Assembly (NCBI GenBank): GCA_034658635.1
Contig: JAYEFL010000286.1
Span: 1 to 64,000, forward strand
Origin: JABHCC01 sp034658635
Lineage (GTDB): Bacteria > Bacteroidota > Bacteroidia > Bacteroidales > UBA12481
Direction: 5' to 3'
Length of the DNA: 64,000 nucleotides
Position 1 is the stretch's first letter; each line of letters opens with the position of its first letter. The position numbers and the translations under genes were made by a program. The notes under the pieces were generated by a model. The model searched no databases and was not told where the DNA came from. It was given only the letters and a program-made list of their open reading frames with translations. Positions 9,573-17,252 of this stretch are shown one piece after another.

Positions 9573-10271
9573 ATGATCAAACACGTCAAATTTCTAAAAC
9601 TTGCAGTTATTCTCCTGACTTTTTCCGGAATTTTTTCGCCGGAAGCACGCGCACAGGAAGAAGATATGAATATCTGGACTCGCTTTGCCATTAAATATGA
9701 CTTGTCGTCAAAAACCCGAATTGCTATCGAGGAAGAATTTCGTTTTTTTGAGAATGCTTCCAGATTGGAGCAAAACCACACCGAAATAGGTTTGTCACAT
9801 GAGTTATCTCCGCGATGGGATGGCGGAATCTATTATCGATTCATCTATGAAACAGATGAAAAAAATTCTTACTCACTTGGGCACCGGAGTTGGATTCAAT
9901 TAGAATATCAACTTCTTGATACTGACTTCAAAGTTTCATTACGATCACGCCTCCAAACAACCTATGCAGATTATTACACCAGAGAAAACGGGCAAATTCC
10001 TGAAGTATATAACAGGAACAAGCTTAATGTCTCTTACAAACCTAAAAATGCTTACTGGATTCCGCATGCAGGGATCGAATTATGGTACTACCTCAATCCA
10101 ATGTCAGGTAATCAGTTTATTGATAAGTACAGGACAACTATCGGATTGGAATTTCGCCAGAGCAAGCATTTTAGATGGGAGGTGTTTTTTAGCTTTCAGC
10201 AGCAAATTCAGGTGACTGATCCAGGAACGACATACATTCTCGGACTTTCAGGAACTTACCTGATCAATTAA
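9573..10271 (+). CDS. DUF2490 outer-membrane beta-barrel protein
   Basis: A protein of 232 residues with a signal peptide ending near ARAQ. The mature protein shows alternating strands (EEEFRFFENASRL, GGIYYRFIYET, RSWIQLEYQL, SLRSRLQTTYA) and a C-terminal strand typical of small barrels, matching the DUF2490 family. The start lies one base after the DUF4956 stop. It ends the five-gene run and its stop overlaps that of the convergent trhP-like gene by 4 bases, so no terminator separates them. It is probably the outer-membrane part of the same envelope system; substrate unknown. Confidence 0.72.
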   Translation: MIKHVKFLKLAVILLTFSGIFSPEARAQEEDMNIWTRFAIKYDLSSKTRIAIEEEFRFFENASRLEQNHTEIGLSHELSPRWDGGIYYRFIYETDEKNSYSLGHRSWIQLEYQLLDTDFKVSLRSRLQTTYADYYTRENGQIPEVYNRNKLNVSYKPKNAYWIPHAGIELWYYLNPMSGNQFIDKYRTTIGLEFRQSKHFRWEVFFSFQQQIQVTDPGTTYILGLSGTYLIN

Positions 10272-11530
10272 ATTCTTTTAGCCTCAACCCACTTGTAGAG
10301 CTTATCTGAGCGACGAATCTTCTGGTCGGTTTTTATAGAGAATCTGATCCCCTTTTCCACTTTCTGAACAAGTTGGTCATCAACACGCATCTCATCAATA
10401 ACAAATTGCAGAACACCGGTTGTGGGTCCTGTAACCAAAATTTCATCTCCAACTTCAAGTTCTTTGGTCTCCATCAGAAATTCTGCCACTCCCAGGCGAT
10501 CAAAATAGTTCATCCCCTTACCAAGATAAACCTTCCTCCGGGTTGCTTCAGAACCATAGACTTTACTCCATTCTCCAAGTTTTCTACCCAGATAATAACC
10601 ATCCCAAAAGCCTCTGTTAAATACCGTTTTCAGCCTCTCTGTCCATGCCAATATTTTTTCCTGACTGTATGTTCCGTCAAAAACAGACTGAACAGCTTCC
10701 TTGTAGCAACTGACTGTTGTCTTAACATACTCAGGCGGGCGGGCCCTGCCTTCGATTTTCAGAAGCCCTACACTTGCAGCAAGCAGCTTGTCTACAAACC
10801 CAATTGTAGACAGGTCTTTTGGCGACATAATATACTCATTATCAATGAGCAACTCATCGCCAGTTTCCTTTTCAGTAACAATATAGGATCTGCGGCAACC
10901 TTGCAAACAGGCCCCTCTGTTGGCTGATGAATTGTATCTGTGAAGACTCATATAACACTTGCCGGAAGTTGCCATACAAAGTGCACCATGAGCAAACATT
11001 TCCAGCCTGATCAACTGGCCTGATGGCCCCTTAAGTTGATCTGCACCAATTTGGCGGGCAATTTCTGCTACCTGTTCCAGGTTCAGCTCTCTGGCCAATA
11101 CAACAACATCAGCATAAGGAGCATAAAATTTCAATGCTGAATAATTAGAAATATTTATCTGGGTAGACAGATGAATCACCATCCCCTGTGACCGGCCATA
11201 ATCAATCACCGACTGGTCTGAGGCAATCAGGGCAGAAACCTCATTCTCCTTTGCTGCGTCGACCAGCTTTTTCATCAGAGGGATATCCTGATCAAACATC
11301 ACGGTATTTAGTGTCAGATAGGTTTTCATCCCATTATCGCGGCACCGGGTAGTGATGGTTTTCAAATCATCGATTGTAAAATTAAGGCTTGATTTGGAGC
11401 GCATGCTCAAATGCTCCAAACCAAAATATACAGAATCAGCCCCAGCCTGAATAGCGGCACTTAAGGATTCAAACGACCCCACCGGAGCCATGATCTCTAC
11501 TTGTCCATAAATTCCATTACCATCTTCCAT
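10268..11530 (-). CDS. trhP: U32-family protein, likely prephenate-dependent tRNA U34 hydroxylase TrhP
   Basis: A protein of 420 residues beginning with the U32 signature (VEIMAPVGSFESL, AGADSVYFG). The cysteine cluster of the family is complete: Cys185 in HGALC, Cys192 in SGKC, Cys208 and Cys212 in RGACLQGCR. In TrhP (YegQ) these hold an iron-sulfur cluster used to form 5-hydroxyuridine at tRNA position 34. The C-terminal domain (about 330-420) has the U32-associated barrel (KELEVGDEILVTGP). The length fits the TrhP/YegQ branch better than RlhA, though RlhA or a collagenase-like annotation would also be given by homology. The start overlaps the upstream small gene by 34 bases. Confidence 0.78.
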   Translation of the reverse strand: MEDGNGIYGQVEIMAPVGSFESLSAAIQAGADSVYFGLEHLSMRSKSSLNFTIDDLKTITTRCRDNGMKTYLTLNTVMFDQDIPLMKKLVDAAKENEVSALIASDQSVIDYGRSQGMVIHLSTQINISNYSALKFYAPYADVVVLARELNLEQVAEIARQIGADQLKGPSGQLIRLEMFAHGALCMATSGKCYMSLHRYNSSANRGACLQGCRRSYIVTEKETGDELLIDNEYIMSPKDLSTIGFVDKLLAASVGLLKIEGRARPPEYVKTTVSCYKEAVQSVFDGTYSQEKILAWTERLKTVFNRGFWDGYYLGRKLGEWSKVYGSEATRRKVYLGKGMNYFDRLGVAEFLMETKELEVGDEILVTGPTTGVLQFVIDEMRVDDQLVQKVEKGIRFSIKTDQKIRRSDKLYKWVEAKRI

Positions 11531-11952
11531 ACAATCTTATCATTTTCGGCTAATTCAAAAGCAGATAAAAGTTTATCCAGTTCATCATAGTAAGCCTCAT
11601 ATCTGTCATCAGTATCCCGGATCTCTCTAATGGCATTCACCCGTTTTGCATTCAGGGTAAAATGGATCAACTGTGTTCGCTTTTTAAATAACCAGAACCG
11701 GGGCTCACAAGAAAGATCGATCAGGTAATCAGGCAAGAAGTCACGAATTTGATTTCTGTATTCACCCGGAGTTTTTCTGAAAAGCATTGTTTCATCAGCC
11801 TTAACCGGCCCCAGGGTGATCCATGCATTTTGTTCTGGAATCAGGGCTCCAATCCACACTTCTTTATATGACCTTTGGAGGCGTTCAAGCAATTGAACAG
11901 CAAAAGATGCTTCAATAGAATCTGAAGGAAATAACACAAGAAAGCGAACCAT
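11497..11952 (-). CDS. Hypothetical protein between atpC and trhP, possibly a degenerate GT9-like domain
   Basis: A soluble protein of 151 residues with no signal peptide. It has Rossmann-like features: a hydrophobic first strand (MVRFLVLFPSDSIE), SYKEVWIGALIP, and PDYLIDLSCEPRFWLF. The last phrase is reminiscent of the N-terminal domain of heptosyltransferase-like GT9 proteins (DYLIDL...R), but the protein is half the usual length and lacks a C-terminal nucleotide-sugar domain. It sits 14 bases after atpC and overlaps trhP by 34 bases, so it is likely co-expressed with both. No function can be assigned. Confidence 0.55.
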   Translation of the reverse strand: MVRFLVLFPSDSIEASFAVQLLERLQRSYKEVWIGALIPEQNAWITLGPVKADETMLFRKTPGEYRNQIRDFLPDYLIDLSCEPRFWLFKKRTQLIHFTLNAKRVNAIREIRDTDDRYEAYYDELDKLLSAFELAENDKIVWKMVMEFMDK

Positions 11953-11966
11953 GAGTAATTTACAGA

Positions 11967-12236
11967 TTAGCTATCCACTAATACAATCACGTTATTATCA
12001 ACACATTCCACAACCCCTCGGTTTACCCCGAAAAATTGCTCTGTACCATTTTCCTCCACTACTTTGATTTGTCCTTTCTCCAAAGTGGATATAATGGGCG
12101 CATGGAGATTTAAGATCTCAAAAGATCCTTTGCTTCCCGGAAGTCTTATCAGCTTGATATCCCCGGCAAAGAGTTGTTTTTCAGGAGTGACAATTTCAAG
12201 GTACACAATAATAGAATTTTGTTGTTCATCGCCCAA
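11967..12236 (-). CDS. atpC: ATP synthase F1 epsilon subunit (short form)
   Basis: The beta-sandwich domain is recognisable (LEIVTPEKQLFAGDI, RLPGSKGSFEILNLHAP) but the C-terminal two-helix inhibitory domain is absent, giving about 80-89 residues against about 135 in E. coli. Short epsilon subunits are usual in Bacteroidota, so regulation by the epsilon helices is not expected. The start is uncertain: TTG at 12236 abuts the atpD stop, while an in-frame GTG at 12206 would place the start immediately before YLEIVTPEK, where many homologues begin. An ATG at 12229 is out of frame. It works with atpD in the rotor/catalytic head of F1. Confidence 0.9.
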   Translation of the reverse strand: MGDEQQNSIIVYLEIVTPEKQLFAGDIKLIRLPGSKGSFEILNLHAPIISTLEKGQIKVVEENGTEQFFGVNRGVVECVDNNVIVLVDS

Positions 12237-13745
12237 TTATTGGGCATCTTTAAGCATTTGCTCACCTTTCTTAATAGCATCCTCAATAGAACCAACGAGG
12301 TTAAATGCTGCCTCAGGGTATTTGTCAACCTCACCATCCAGAATCATATTGAAGCCCTTGATAGTATCCGCAATATCTACCAGTACACCCGGTCGACCAG
12401 TAAATTGCTCAGCCACATGAAAGGGTTGAGAAAGAAACCTCTGAACTCTGCGGGCACGGTGGACCACAAGTTTATCTTCTTCAGACAGTTCATCCATTCC
12501 CAGAATTGCAATAATGTCTAATAGTTCCTGGTAACGCTGTAATATCTCTTTAACTTTTTGAGCAGTTTCATAGTGCTCTTTTCCAACAATTTCAGGAGAA
12601 AGTATGCGGGAAGTTGAGTCAAGTGGATCAACAGCAGGATAAATTCCTAACTCAGAAATTTTTCTACTCAGAACTGTTGTAGCATCCAGGTGGGAGAATG
12701 TAGTTGCAGGTGCAGGGTCGGTCAGGTCATCAGCAGGCACGTAAACAGCCTGAACTGATGTGATCGAACCTCTCTTTGTTGAAGTAATCCGCTCCTGCAT
12801 AACTCCCATCTCAGTTGCCAATGTAGGCTGATAACCCACGGCAGAAGGCATGCGACCAAGCAGAGCAGATACTTCTGAACCAGCTTGTGTAAAACGGAAT
12901 ACATTATCCATGAAGAACAGGATATCCCGGCCTCCGGATTTTTCATCTCCATCCCTGAAATACTCGGCAATAGCCAAACCAGACAGGGCAACACGGGCAC
13001 GGGCACCAGGAGGCTCATTCATCTGTCCGTAAACCAGTGCTAATTTTGACTTAGCTAAATCTTCAGGTTTAACTTTTGACAAATCCCATCCTCCCTTTTC
13101 CATGTCTTCGAGAAACTCTTCTCCGTAATCAATAACGCCTGACTCAAGCATTTCACGAAGCAGGTCATTACCTTCACGTGTTCTTTCACCCACGCCGGCA
13201 AAAACAGATAAGCCCGAGTAAGCTTTAGCTACATTATTAATTAACTCAAGAATCAACACTGTTTTCCCAACACCAGCTCCACCAAATAAACCAATTTTAC
13301 CACCTTTAGAATAGGGCTCAATCAGGTCAATGACTTTGATTCCAGTGTAGAGTATTTCGTTATCTGTACTAAGATCTTTAAATAAGGGCGGCTCCTTATG
13401 AATTGGGTAACCACCTTCACGAGACAACTCTCCGAGTCCGTCAACTGCCGAACCGGTAACATTCAGTAATCTGCCTTTTACAACATCCCCTACAGGCATT
13501 ACTATTGGAGATCCGGTTGCAACTACTTTCATCCCACGGTGTAAACCATCGGTTGAATCCATCGCAATAGTTCGTACTATATGTTCGCCGATGTGCTGTT
13601 CACATTCAACAACAAGGGTTTTTCCACCACCACGGTCAATCTCCAAAGATTCATAGATTTCGGGCAGCTGAACACCTTCCCCTGAAAATTCAACATCGAT
13701 AACTGGTCCGATGATTTGAACAATGGTTCCAGTACTTTTTGTCAT
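12237..13745 (-). CDS. atpD: ATP synthase F1 beta subunit
   Basis: A protein of 502 residues with Walker A GGAGVGKT at 155-162, the catalytic GERTREGNDL region, and the signature PAVDPLDSTSR. Relative to E. coli (460 residues) it carries an insertion of about 25-30 residues near 205-235 (around GEEFLEDMEKGGWDLSK), as in other Bacteroidota. It hydrolyses or synthesises ATP in F1. It is separated from the other F0F1 genes (22.6-28.8 kb) by about 9 kb carrying isoprenoid, exporter, phosphate-transport and thioredoxin genes. The 45 bases upstream may hold its own promoter, but I see no clear match. Confidence 0.97.
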   Translation of the reverse strand: MTKSTGTIVQIIGPVIDVEFSGEGVQLPEIYESLEIDRGGGKTLVVECEQHIGEHIVRTIAMDSTDGLHRGMKVVATGSPIVMPVGDVVKGRLLNVTGSAVDGLGELSREGGYPIHKEPPLFKDLSTDNEILYTGIKVIDLIEPYSKGGKIGLFGGAGVGKTVLILELINNVAKAYSGLSVFAGVGERTREGNDLLREMLESGVIDYGEEFLEDMEKGGWDLSKVKPEDLAKSKLALVYGQMNEPPGARARVALSGLAIAEYFRDGDEKSGGRDILFFMDNVFRFTQAGSEVSALLGRMPSAVGYQPTLATEMGVMQERITSTKRGSITSVQAVYVPADDLTDPAPATTFSHLDATTVLSRKISELGIYPAVDPLDSTSRILSPEIVGKEHYETAQKVKEILQRYQELLDIIAILGMDELSEEDKLVVHRARRVQRFLSQPFHVAEQFTGRPGVLVDIADTIKGFNMILDGEVDKYPEAAFNLVGSIEDAIKKGEQMLKDAQ

Positions 13746-13790
13746 ATCTGAGCCTTTTAAAATGTTAGCGACAAAGTTAAAATATTTTCT

Positions 13791-14765
13791 CTAGCTGACA
13801 CGATCGATCAATTGTTTGGTGAACTTAATAAGCTCTGATTTATACTCTTCTGAAACATCAATATGATCAAGAGTCTTCAGGGCTTTTTGAGAGTAATTAA
13901 AAACCTGCTGACGCAGATATTGATCAACATTCAATTTTCTGAATATTTCAACTACCTCTCTTATCTTCTTATCTCCATTTCCCCTTTTTGAAGAATACCA
14001 CTTATTCAGCTTCTTTAAGCTGTCTTGATCAGCCATTTCCCTTGCTTTAATCAGCAAAAGAGTCTTTTTATTTGAAAGAATATCTCCTCCAATATTTTTC
14101 CCAAAAGTTTTAGGATTACCAAAAGAATCCAGATAATCATCCTGAAGCTGAAAAGCCATTCCCATATCATGTCCAAAGGAATACAGTTTTTCTGCCTGAT
14201 CATTGCTTGCATTGCCAATCAGAGCACCGATTTTCAGACTGCCAGCAATCAAAACAGCAGTCTTCAGGCTTATCATTTGCATATATTCATCCTCTTTGAC
14301 CTCATCCCTTATCTCAAAATTAAGATCGTATTGCTGTCCTTCACACACTTCAAGAGCTGTTTTGTTGAAAACACCCAGCACTTCCGGTAGAATTTCGCGT
14401 TTTACAGATGCTATGTAAACATTTGCCTGGATTGCTAAAGCATCACCTGACAATATCGCCCTGTTGATATCCCATTTAATATGAACGGTTGGCTGATTTC
14501 TTCTTAGAAAAGCTTTGTCCATAATATCATCATGGAGCAAGGTAAAGTTGTGAAACATTTCAATTCCCAAAGCAGGCTTAAGGGCTGATGATACCTCGTT
14601 GTTGAAAATATGACAACCCATCAAAACAAGAACCGGACGTAGTCGTTTTCCTCCATTTCGAAGGGTATACCAGATGGGTTCATATAACTCTCTGGGTTCC
14701 ATCAACTTTTCTTGTTGGTCTATCTCCTGTTCTATCAGAATATGAAGTTCTTCTAATGTCTTCAT
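13791..14765 (-). CDS. Polyprenyl (E-type isoprenyl) diphosphate synthase
   Basis: A protein of 324 residues with both aspartate-rich motifs of the trans-isoprenyl diphosphate synthases: LLHDDIMD (first, about residues 76-83) and FQLQDDYLD (second, about 211-219), plus GGKRLRP near residue 38. The first motif is DDIMD. The enzyme condenses isopentenyl diphosphate with allylic diphosphates. Chain length cannot be fixed, but the residues before the first motif (FHNFTLL) suggest a farnesyl/geranylgeranyl-range product. The start overlaps the stop of the MMPL exporter gene by four bases (ATGA), so translation is probably coupled. Confidence 0.92.
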   Translation of the reverse strand: MKTLEELHILIEQEIDQQEKLMEPRELYEPIWYTLRNGGKRLRPVLVLMGCHIFNNEVSSALKPALGIEMFHNFTLLHDDIMDKAFLRRNQPTVHIKWDINRAILSGDALAIQANVYIASVKREILPEVLGVFNKTALEVCEGQQYDLNFEIRDEVKEDEYMQMISLKTAVLIAGSLKIGALIGNASNDQAEKLYSFGHDMGMAFQLQDDYLDSFGNPKTFGKNIGGDILSNKKTLLLIKAREMADQDSLKKLNKWYSSKRGNGDKKIREVVEIFRKLNVDQYLRQQVFNYSQKALKTLDHIDVSEEYKSELIKFTKQLIDRVS

Positions 14766-17077
14766 TGAATGATTTTTGCATTTTTACTTGTAGCAATCAG
14801 GAGGGACGGAACTAAAAGCAGATTAGAAAAGACTGCTACAAATAATGTAATTGAAACCAGAATACCCATAGCTACCGTTCCCCCAAAGTCAGATGCTACA
14901 AAAATCCCAAAACCTAAAAACAAAACAATAACTGTGTAAATGATGCTTACTCCAACCTCCTTGATGGCATTCAATACGGCAGCTTCCGGAGAAACACCAA
15001 AGCAAAGGAGTTCTTGTCTGTATTTGGCCAGAAAATGAATGGCTGTGTCAACAGAGATCCCGAAGGCCACAGAAAACACCAGAACAGTTGACATTTTTAT
15101 TGGAATACCAAAGAAACCCATAAGCCCAGCAGTAATAACCAAAGGCAGAATATTCGGCAGAATACTGATTATAACCATTCTTAGAGATTTAAACATGATG
15201 GCCATAAACAAGGATATTAACAGTACAGCTAATCCTAAACTCCAGAATAAATTCCTTACCAGGTAACTTGTTCCCAAAGAAAAGGTCAGGCTGGAGCCTG
15301 TCAGACTGGTAGAATACTTTTCAGGTGGGAAAAACCGATTGAGATCATTCTGTATACTATCCTGCAACTCCCGCATCCCATAAGTTCCAATATCCTCAAC
15401 CCTCATGCTTACTCTCAGCTTCTGATTCAGAGAATCAACGAAAGAGGTAAGCAAATGATTGTTGTCGTCCTGACCCTTAAGATAGCTCAGGATAAAGTTT
15501 TTTTCCTGATTGCTGGGCATCCGGTAATGTTTAATAATTCCGTTAAAATAAGCCTGTCTTGCAAACTTCAATCCATCGACAACTGAAAAGGACGGTGATA
15601 ATTGCGGATAGGTTTTCAGCTTTTTCTGGAGCGCTTCCACTTTCTTCAAAGTAGTCATTTGAAGCACTCCGTTGGGTTTGTGGGTATCAATTAAGATTTC
15701 TAAAGGCATAACACCATTCATATGCTTCTCGAAAAATTTAAGATCTACATATAAGGGGTGATCTTTAGGAATATCATCAACAATATATCCGGTTGCCTTT
15801 ATTCTGGAAATCCCGATAATCGCAAAAATCATGAAAACTGTTACACTCAGAAATATATATATACGTTTATTAGTAACAGCAATGACAAACCAGTTGACAA
15901 CTTTCTTAATCCACTTGTTTTCAAGGTGTCTTGTTTCTCCTTTACCTGGTGGAGGCAAAAAAGAGAATATTATTGGAATCAGAGTAATAGAAATAACAAA
16001 CAAAACCAAAATATTCAGTGAAGCCACCTGACCAAAGTGATTCAAAATTCGATTCTGAATAATCATAAATGTAGCAAAACCTGCAGCGGTTGTCAGGTTT
16101 GTGAGAAATATTGCATTTCCAACTTTTTGAATGGTTCGTTGCAGGGCTTTGATTTTATTCCCATGTTTCAAATATTCCTGATGATATTTGTTCAGCAGGA
16201 ATACACAATTGGGTATCCCGATCACAATAATTACGGTCGGAATCATCCCGGTCAGAAGTGTAATCTTATAATCAAGCAAAACTATCATTCCCAAAGAACA
16301 AGCTACTCCTAATAACACAACAAAAAGGCTGAAGAGAACCACCTTGAATGAACGAAAAAACAGGAATAACACAATAGCCAGTACAGCAGCAGCCAGTATA
16401 ATGAATTTGATAAGATCAGCCTTGATCATGATTGCATACTGGGTTCTGACGTAAGGCAAACCTGAAAAATGCATGTCAAGGTCATGATGGGTCCCAAAAT
16501 CTTTTGCCAGTGACTCAATTTCTCCCACTATTGTTTCGCGGATTTTCTGGTTGATAACATCTTTATTCATAGAAACAGTCATCACCATAACCTGAGCAGA
16601 ATCAGCATAGAGGAGGTTTTTATATATGGGCAGCGAATGAAAAACCTGTAATAAACTGTCAAGTTCAGACTGGCTTTGCACTTCATCCGGAAATATCCGT
16701 GTGATATTGAATACCTTATTTTGAAAATCCTTTTTGAGATTATAGGCATCTGATGCCGTAAGCACTTGCTCAACGCCTTCAATAGTTTTTATCCTTTCAC
16801 GCAACTTATTCCAGTCATTGTATTTATCAACCTGGAAAAAGTCTTCATCCTCACAGCCAAAAAGGAATATGGTTGCATCTTCACCAAACTCTTCAATGAA
16901 CTCCTGTAGCTTTACTGAAACAGGGTGAGAATCAGGCAATAGCCCAGCATATCCATAATCCAATTTCAGAAATTGAATCTGATACGCCATGAATCCTGTC
17001 AATCCCAAAATCAATATCAGGATGACTATTCTATATCGTAAAATAACTCGGGCAAGAGCAGTCCAGATCATAACCAA
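14762..17077 (-). CDS. MMPL/RND-family transporter
   Basis: A protein of 771 residues with the two-fold RND architecture: one N-terminal helix (residues 12-32), a large periplasmic loop, a six-helix bundle (about 225-375), then a second helix, loop and six-helix bundle (about 400-770). MMPL-type motifs are present (TVIIVIGIPNCVFLLNKYHQE and VAFGISVDTAIHFLAKYRQE). Such proteins export lipids or hydrophobic compounds with proton energy; relatives include hopanoid exporters. Linkage to a polyprenyl diphosphate synthase hints at an isoprenoid or membrane-lipid substrate, which is inference. Confidence 0.85.
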   Translation of the reverse strand: MVMIWTALARVILRYRIVILILILGLTGFMAYQIQFLKLDYGYAGLLPDSHPVSVKLQEFIEEFGEDATIFLFGCEDEDFFQVDKYNDWNKLRERIKTIEGVEQVLTASDAYNLKKDFQNKVFNITRIFPDEVQSQSELDSLLQVFHSLPIYKNLLYADSAQVMVMTVSMNKDVINQKIRETIVGEIESLAKDFGTHHDLDMHFSGLPYVRTQYAIMIKADLIKFIILAAAVLAIVLFLFFRSFKVVLFSLFVVLLGVACSLGMIVLLDYKITLLTGMIPTVIIVIGIPNCVFLLNKYHQEYLKHGNKIKALQRTIQKVGNAIFLTNLTTAAGFATFMIIQNRILNHFGQVASLNILVLFVISITLIPIIFSFLPPPGKGETRHLENKWIKKVVNWFVIAVTNKRIYIFLSVTVFMIFAIIGISRIKATGYIVDDIPKDHPLYVDLKFFEKHMNGVMPLEILIDTHKPNGVLQMTTLKKVEALQKKLKTYPQLSPSFSVVDGLKFARQAYFNGIIKHYRMPSNQEKNFILSYLKGQDDNNHLLTSFVDSLNQKLRVSMRVEDIGTYGMRELQDSIQNDLNRFFPPEKYSTSLTGSSLTFSLGTSYLVRNLFWSLGLAVLLISLFMAIMFKSLRMVIISILPNILPLVITAGLMGFFGIPIKMSTVLVFSVAFGISVDTAIHFLAKYRQELLCFGVSPEAAVLNAIKEVGVSIIYTVIVLFLGFGIFVASDFGGTVAMGILVSITLFVAVFSNLLLVPSLLIATSKNAKIIQ

Positions 17078-17252
17078 CCAATAGTTCCTTATAACTACAG
17101 CAAGAGTCAGCTAAATTAATACTTCTCTGCCTATTACCAAACCTTACGGCAGAGGCTTGGTTCATTTTAAGTTAATTCTAGCTTAACATTATCTTAACTT
17201 ACATACCTGTAATTTATCACAATTTTGCATAACCCAAAAAACCTTATACAGG

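Noticed and set aside
10373..10927. Open frame of 184 codons opposite trhP
   Set aside because: Antisense to a conserved U32 gene; no start signal and no recognisable domain.
12149..12337. ATG-initiated alternative frame over the atpC start
   Set aside because: The ATG at 12229 is out of frame with the conserved epsilon sequence, and the resulting peptide has no family similarity.
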